Of a stretch of DNA of 8,795 nt, positions 5,751 to 8,795 are shown piece after piece. This stretch comes from Deltaproteobacteria bacterium (GTDB lineage Bacteria > Desulfobacterota > Desulfobacteria > Desulfobacterales > SURF-7). Both the position numbers and the translations under genes were made by a program. The notes beneath the pieces are model-generated. The model was not told the DNA's origin. It did not search any database and was given only the letters and a program-made list of their open reading frames with translations. The stretch's first letter is position 1. Every line of letters starts with the position of its first letter. The stretch spans positions 1 to 8,795 of the forward strand of contig JAFDJC010000126.1 in NCBI GenBank assembly GCA_019307665.1. Direction: 5' to 3'.

Positions 5751-6434
5751 ATGAAGTTTGCAGATTTCAGCCGGAACGTAATGATTACAGCGGAAAATAT
5801 CTGCAGAGATATTTTTCTGGAAAACCGGGATTCGATTAAAATCAAAAAAGAGAAAGTCGTGGTAAAGAACCTTGTAAACATTTTCAACGCCACGCTTCGG
5901 CTAAGCAATGAAAAAGGTTTCCACGCGATGAGCCTTCGTGATCTTTGCCAGGAGACAGGCTTGAGCATGGGCGCGCTCTATTCATATTTTTCGAGCAAGG
6001 ATGACCTCTTAGAGACAATTCAGGAGCAGGGGAGAAGGCTTGCAGTCAAGGTTTTAACGGAGTATATTGAAAAGGCTGGAAACCCTGAAGAAAAGCTTGA
6101 GGCTGCAGTAAAATCTCATCTATATCTAAGTGAAATAATGCAGGACTGGTTTTTTTTCTCATATATGGAGACAAGGTATCTTGATAAAGAGGAACATAAA
6201 AAAGCGATAGCAGGAGAACTCTATACCGAGCAGTTGTTTATAGACATACTTGAGCAGGGAAAAGCGCAGAAGAAATTCAAGGTTGACAATGCGGCCCTGA
6301 CAGCCGCTGTTATAAAGGCGATGCTTCAGGACTGGTATTTAAAGCGATGGAAGTATTCGCGAAGGGTTGTATCAGTTGAAGAGTATGCTGAATTTCTCAT
6401 AGGTTTTATCAGATCTTATATCATACCGGATTAA
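5751..6434 (+). CDS. TetR-family transcriptional regulator
   Basis: This 227-residue protein is a typical one-component repressor. The DNA-binding domain lies at about 40-90: a first helix around IFNATLRLSNEKGF, then a helix-turn-helix (SLRDLCQETG, turn, LSMGALYSYFSSKDDLL at 71-87), ending with the YxxFxSKxxL pattern diagnostic of the family. Residues 100-227 form a helical ligand-binding and dimerisation domain with many aromatic residues (DWFFFSY), suited to a hydrophobic or acyl-CoA ligand. An extension of about 40 residues precedes the first HTH helix, longer than usual; the ATG at 5751 with GGTGA a few bases upstream supports it, though an internal Met at 11 is an alternative. It sits between the dehydrogenase and kinase genes and so would be autoregulated with them. 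The likely target is the divergent region at 3567-3813. Confidence 0.9.
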   Translation: MKFADFSRNVMITAENICRDIFLENRDSIKIKKEKVVVKNLVNIFNATLRLSNEKGFHAMSLRDLCQETGLSMGALYSYFSSKDDLLETIQEQGRRLAVKVLTEYIEKAGNPEEKLEAAVKSHLYLSEIMQDWFFFSYMETRYLDKEEHKKAIAGELYTEQLFIDILEQGKAQKKFKVDNAALTAAVIKAMLQDWYLKRWKYSRRVVSVEEYAEFLIGFIRSYIIPD

Positions 6435-6447
6435 CCAGGAGGCAAAT

Positions 6448-6455
6448 AGGAGGTG
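6448..6455 (+). promoter_or_regulatory. Ribosome binding site that fixes the kinase start
   Basis: AGGAGGTG is a near-perfect Shine-Dalgarno match and lies 3 to 10 bases before the ATG at 6459. An in-frame GTG at 6453-6455 overlaps the site itself and therefore cannot be the start. The ATG at 6459 is chosen. Confidence 0.8.
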
Positions 6456-6458
6456 CTC

Positions 6459-7526
6459 ATGACAGATATCGACAAACCGGTTGATGTTAGAAAGGGCGAA
6501 GAGCTCGATACTAAAAAAGTAGCGGAATTTTTAAAGGATAATATTGCCGGGCTCGAAGGAGATGTTTCTATTTTACAATTTCCCAGCGGTCACTCCAACC
6601 TGACATATTCTGTTAAAATAGGAGAAAGGGAGCTTGTGCTGCGGAAACCGCCGGCAGGCAAGAAGGCGAAGACTGCGCATGACATGTCCCGTGAATACAA
6701 GATATTGACGGCATTGAAGAATGCCTTCCCTTATGTTCCTGAGACGTTTGTTTATAATGATGATCCATCGATTATCGGGACATCTTTTTATGTAATGGAG
6801 CGGTTGAACGGGCTGATTTTACGCAAAGACCTTCCCGGGGATTTTTTGCTTTCGAAGGATGGTGTGACAAAATTTTGCCATAAGTTTGTGGATGTCTTCT
6901 GTAATTTGCATGCGATCGATTATAAAGCTGTGGGACTTGAAGATTTTGGAAAGCCTGAAGGGTATGTCAAGAGACAGGTTAAAGGGTGGAGCAGGCGTTA
7001 TCGTGATGCAAAGACAGATGACGCGCCTGATTTTGAAAAGGTTATGGAATGGCTTCATGAAAAAATGCCTTTAGATATTTACAGTCCCGCGATTATACAT
7101 AATGACTATAAATTTGATAACGTTGTATTGAACCCGTCGAATCCTGTTGAGATTACAGGTGTGCTTGACTGGGAGATGGCAACCCTTGGTGATCCGCTTA
7201 TGGATCTTGGTGGAACGCTTGCATACTGGATCGACCATGATGATTCTGAAGAACAGCAACTCATAAGGATGCTTCCGACAAATGCACCGGGTATGTTTAC
7301 CCGTAAAGAGTTGATTGAGTGCTATGTTGAAAAGACAGGGCGTCAGATAGAAGTCATCGATTTTTATTATTGCTTCGGCTTGTTCAAGCTTGCGGTCATC
7401 GCACAGCAGATTTATTTTCGTTACTATCATGGGCAGACAAAAGATGAGAGGTTCAGGATGTTTATTTTTGCTGTACAGATTCTGGAGAAGACAGCGCTGA
7501 AAGTTATTGAGCAATCAGATCTTTAG
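6459..7526 (+). CDS. APH-fold phosphotransferase, ACAD10/11 N-domain-like (LvaA-type) kinase
   Basis: This 355-residue kinase-fold protein resembles the N-terminal kinase domain of ACAD10/ACAD11 and the bacterial LvaA-type acyl-CoA kinases more than true aminoglycoside kinases. In order: the nucleotide loop SGHSNLTY (43-50), the beta-strand Lys region VLRKPP (60-65, K63), a REYKILTAL helix, the hinge FYVMERLNG, the catalytic loop HNDYKFDN (H214, base D216, N221) and the metal-binding LDWEMATLGDP (236-246, D237, E239). All key residues are present, so it should be active. In related systems the kinase phosphorylates the 4-hydroxyl of a hydroxyacyl-CoA, preparing it for elimination by the partner dehydrogenase encoded just upstream. 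No LvaB-like small partner is seen next to it. It lies 24 bp after the TetR gene. Substrate identity is inference; the fold and catalytic motifs are direct. Confidence 0.9.
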   Translation: MTDIDKPVDVRKGEELDTKKVAEFLKDNIAGLEGDVSILQFPSGHSNLTYSVKIGERELVLRKPPAGKKAKTAHDMSREYKILTALKNAFPYVPETFVYNDDPSIIGTSFYVMERLNGLILRKDLPGDFLLSKDGVTKFCHKFVDVFCNLHAIDYKAVGLEDFGKPEGYVKRQVKGWSRRYRDAKTDDAPDFEKVMEWLHEKMPLDIYSPAIIHNDYKFDNVVLNPSNPVEITGVLDWEMATLGDPLMDLGGTLAYWIDHDDSEEQQLIRMLPTNAPGMFTRKELIECYVEKTGRQIEVIDFYYCFGLFKLAVIAQQIYFRYYHGQTKDERFRMFIFAVQILEKTALKVIEQSDL

Positions 7527-7551
7527 AGTCTATAGTCTAGAGTATAGAATC
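7526..7551. repeat. 26-bp near-palindrome after the kinase gene
   Basis: TCTATA (7529-7534) and TATAGA (7543-7548) flank a self-complementary TCTAGA (7536-7541), with one unpaired G on each side. Two further pairs outside make 11 of 13 symmetric pairs match. It starts at the last base of the kinase stop codon. No T-run follows, so it is not a standard terminator. It may be an operator for the next gene or an RNA hairpin between operon parts. Confidence 0.4.
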
Positions 7552-7595
7552 GAGGGGCAAGGATATTGAGAAGAGTTACGAAATGAAACAGAGAA
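7552..7595 (+). repeat. Leader repeat, copy 2
   Basis: GAGGGGCAAGG (7552-7562) followed by an ATTGAGAAG...TTACG-AAATGAAACAG-GAAA block (7565-7595) repeats the two parts of the leader before the phosphatase gene, here almost directly joined. It lies 18 bases before the start codon of the DUF362 gene. The similarity covers about 40 bases with small gaps. Confidence 0.45.
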
Positions 7596-7613
7596 ATCCA
7601 GGGGGGCAAAAAA

Positions 7614-8795
7614 ATGGATAAATCAACAGTTTCCATAGTTCGCTATGAGAAACCATTTGAATCAGTAAAAAAAGCTGTCGATCTTTGCGGGGGTCTGGAT
7701 CATTTGCCGGCAAAGGCAAAGGTTTTTATAAAGCCGAATATCGTATTCTGGACAAAGGCTGTAGCCTTTCCAAAATGGGGAGTCATCACAACTTCGAGAG
7801 TCATAGAAGATATCGTTGTCCTTCTTAAAGAACGCGGAATTGATGACATAACAATAGGTGAGGGTGTAGTTGTAATGGATCCGAAAGATACTGAAACTCC
7901 GGCCCATGCATTTAAAACCCTCGGCTACGAAACCCTGAATAAAAAATACGGAGTAAAATACATAAATGTTTTTGATCGTGATTTTGAAAAGGTCGATCTG
8001 GGTGACGGTGTGGAACTTAATTTTAACTCCGATATAATAAACAGCGACTTTGTGGTCGATCTTCCTGCAATGAAAGCACATAACCAGACGGTTGTGAGCC
8101 TGGGGATTAAAAACCTTAAAGGGATGATTGATATCAAGTCAAGGAAAAAAGCTCACAGCCCTGATCCTGAAAAGGACTTGAACTTTATGGTTGCAAGGCT
8201 TGCCGATAAAATGCCTCCGATGCTGACCCTGATAGACGGAATATATACACTTGAACGGGGCCCTGCATTTGACGGGAAGATGCATAGGAATAATATTCTG
8301 GCAGCCTCAAGGGATGTACTTTCTGCGGATATGGTAGGGGCAAAGCTGCTCGGATATGATGCTTCAAAAGTTCCCCATCTTGTCCATGCAGCCGCGAACC
8401 GGAAACGGCCTCTCGATCTCTCTGATGTTGAGGTTAAGGGTGAGAAACTGGAAGATGTAGCATCAACCCGTGAATACGAATACACGTTTCCATATCAAGA
8501 CGATGAAGATGGATGCATGCCTGTCCCTTTGGCTAAAGGCGGTATCAAGGGTCTTTATTACAGAAAATATGATTCGTCAATGTGTACCTACTGTTCCGGA
8601 CTGAACGGGATTATTCTTTCCGCTATCCGGTATGCATGGAAAGGGGAACCCTGGGACCGGGTTGAAGTTCTTACCGGAAAGATAATGAAACCGACGCCGG
8701 GCATGAACAAGACTATTCTGGTGGGCAAATGCATGTATCAGGCAAATAAGGATAATCATGACATTCAAGAGATGATTCCGATTAAAGGATGTCCT
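7614..8795 (+). CDS. DUF362 domain protein, C-terminus cut by window edge
   Basis: The frame opens at the ATG at 7614 (GGGGGG seven to nine bases upstream) and stays open for 394 codons to the last base, so the gene continues to the right. Family features are the early KVFIKPN strand (36-42), a TIGEG segment, LPAMKAHNQT (about 151-159) and LGIKNLKGM (163-171), characteristic of DUF362, a family of unknown activity often tied to iron-sulfur proteins. Usual DUF362 proteins may end in a 2x4Fe-4S ferredoxin domain; here instead four Cys are spread over the C-terminal part: C324 and C327 (CTYC), C373 (GKC) and C393 (GCP). That could bind one iron-sulfur cluster. There is no signal peptide. It is 87 bp downstream of the kinase gene on the same strand and may be the fifth operon gene, or start a new unit from its own leader. 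The function is not known. Confidence 0.85.
   Translation, partial: MDKSTVSIVRYEKPFESVKKAVDLCGGLDHLPAKAKVFIKPNIVFWTKAVAFPKWGVITTSRVIEDIVVLLKERGIDDITIGEGVVVMDPKDTETPAHAFKTLGYETLNKKYGVKYINVFDRDFEKVDLGDGVELNFNSDIINSDFVVDLPAMKAHNQTVVSLGIKNLKGMIDIKSRKKAHSPDPEKDLNFMVARLADKMPPMLTLIDGIYTLERGPAFDGKMHRNNILAASRDVLSADMVGAKLLGYDASKVPHLVHAAANRKRPLDLSDVEVKGEKLEDVASTREYEYTFPYQDDEDGCMPVPLAKGGIKGLYYRKYDSSMCTYCSGLNGIILSAIRYAWKGEPWDRVEVLTGKIMKPTPGMNKTILVGKCMYQANKDNHDIQEMIPIKGCP

Noticed and set aside
6459..7526. Aminoglycoside resistance phosphotransferase
   Set aside because: The fold is shared, but the motifs and the neighbouring ACAD fit the acyl-CoA-linked kinase group, not antibiotic resistance.
7662..8081. 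139-codon minus-strand frame
   Set aside because: It is antisense to the DUF362 gene, whose plus-strand frame carries recognisable family motifs.
1..8795. CRISPR array, tRNA or rRNA gene, intact insertion sequence
   Set aside because: No regularly spaced repeats, no cloverleaf-like sequence, no rRNA segment and no transposase were seen on either strand.

Overview
The window reads as a chromosomal fragment from an anaerobic, fatty-acid- or aromatic-degrading bacterium, most likely Desulfobacterota (the former Deltaproteobacteria, Desulfobacterales-like). That placement is inferred from the gene mix (a local electron-transfer flavoprotein, an acyl-CoA dehydrogenase with a kinase-like partner, a DUF362 protein), the moderate GC content and the codon use. 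No rRNA or other marker gene is present, so it is not proven.

Layout. Positions 1-114 are a GC-richer edge fragment that changes abruptly into about 350 bp of AT-rich DNA without a convincing gene. From 465 to 3566 four genes lie on the minus strand. In transcription order they are etfB, etfA, a small lipoprotein of unknown function and a zinc-ribbon protein of unknown function. A 247-bp divergent control region (3567-3813) carries overlapping promoter-like elements for both strands and a perfect 10-bp palindrome. From 3814 to the right edge five genes lie on the plus strand: an RHG-superfamily (phosphoglycerate-mutase-like) phosphatase, an acyl-CoA dehydrogenase of the ACAD10/ACAD11 type, a TetR-family regulator, an APH-fold phosphotransferase of the ACAD10/11 N-domain type, and a DUF362 protein cut by the window edge. 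The first four are spaced 16-24 bp apart and look like one operon. The DUF362 gene follows after 87 bp that contain a near-palindrome and a copy of a leader sequence also found ahead of the phosphatase gene.

How it may work together. In mammals ACAD10 and ACAD11 fuse an APH-like kinase domain to an acyl-CoA dehydrogenase domain. In Pseudomonas putida LvaA (kinase) and LvaC (dehydrogenase-like) do the same job as separate proteins: a 4-hydroxyacyl-CoA is phosphorylated on the hydroxyl, then the phosphate is eliminated to give an enoyl-CoA for beta-oxidation. Here the kinase and dehydrogenase are separate genes accompanied by a phosphatase-fold protein, a TetR regulator and a divergent ETF. The best reading is a regulated module for breaking down a hydroxylated or otherwise blocked acyl-CoA, with EtfBA as a possible electron partner. 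The families are well supported by visible motifs; the pathway and substrate are inference.
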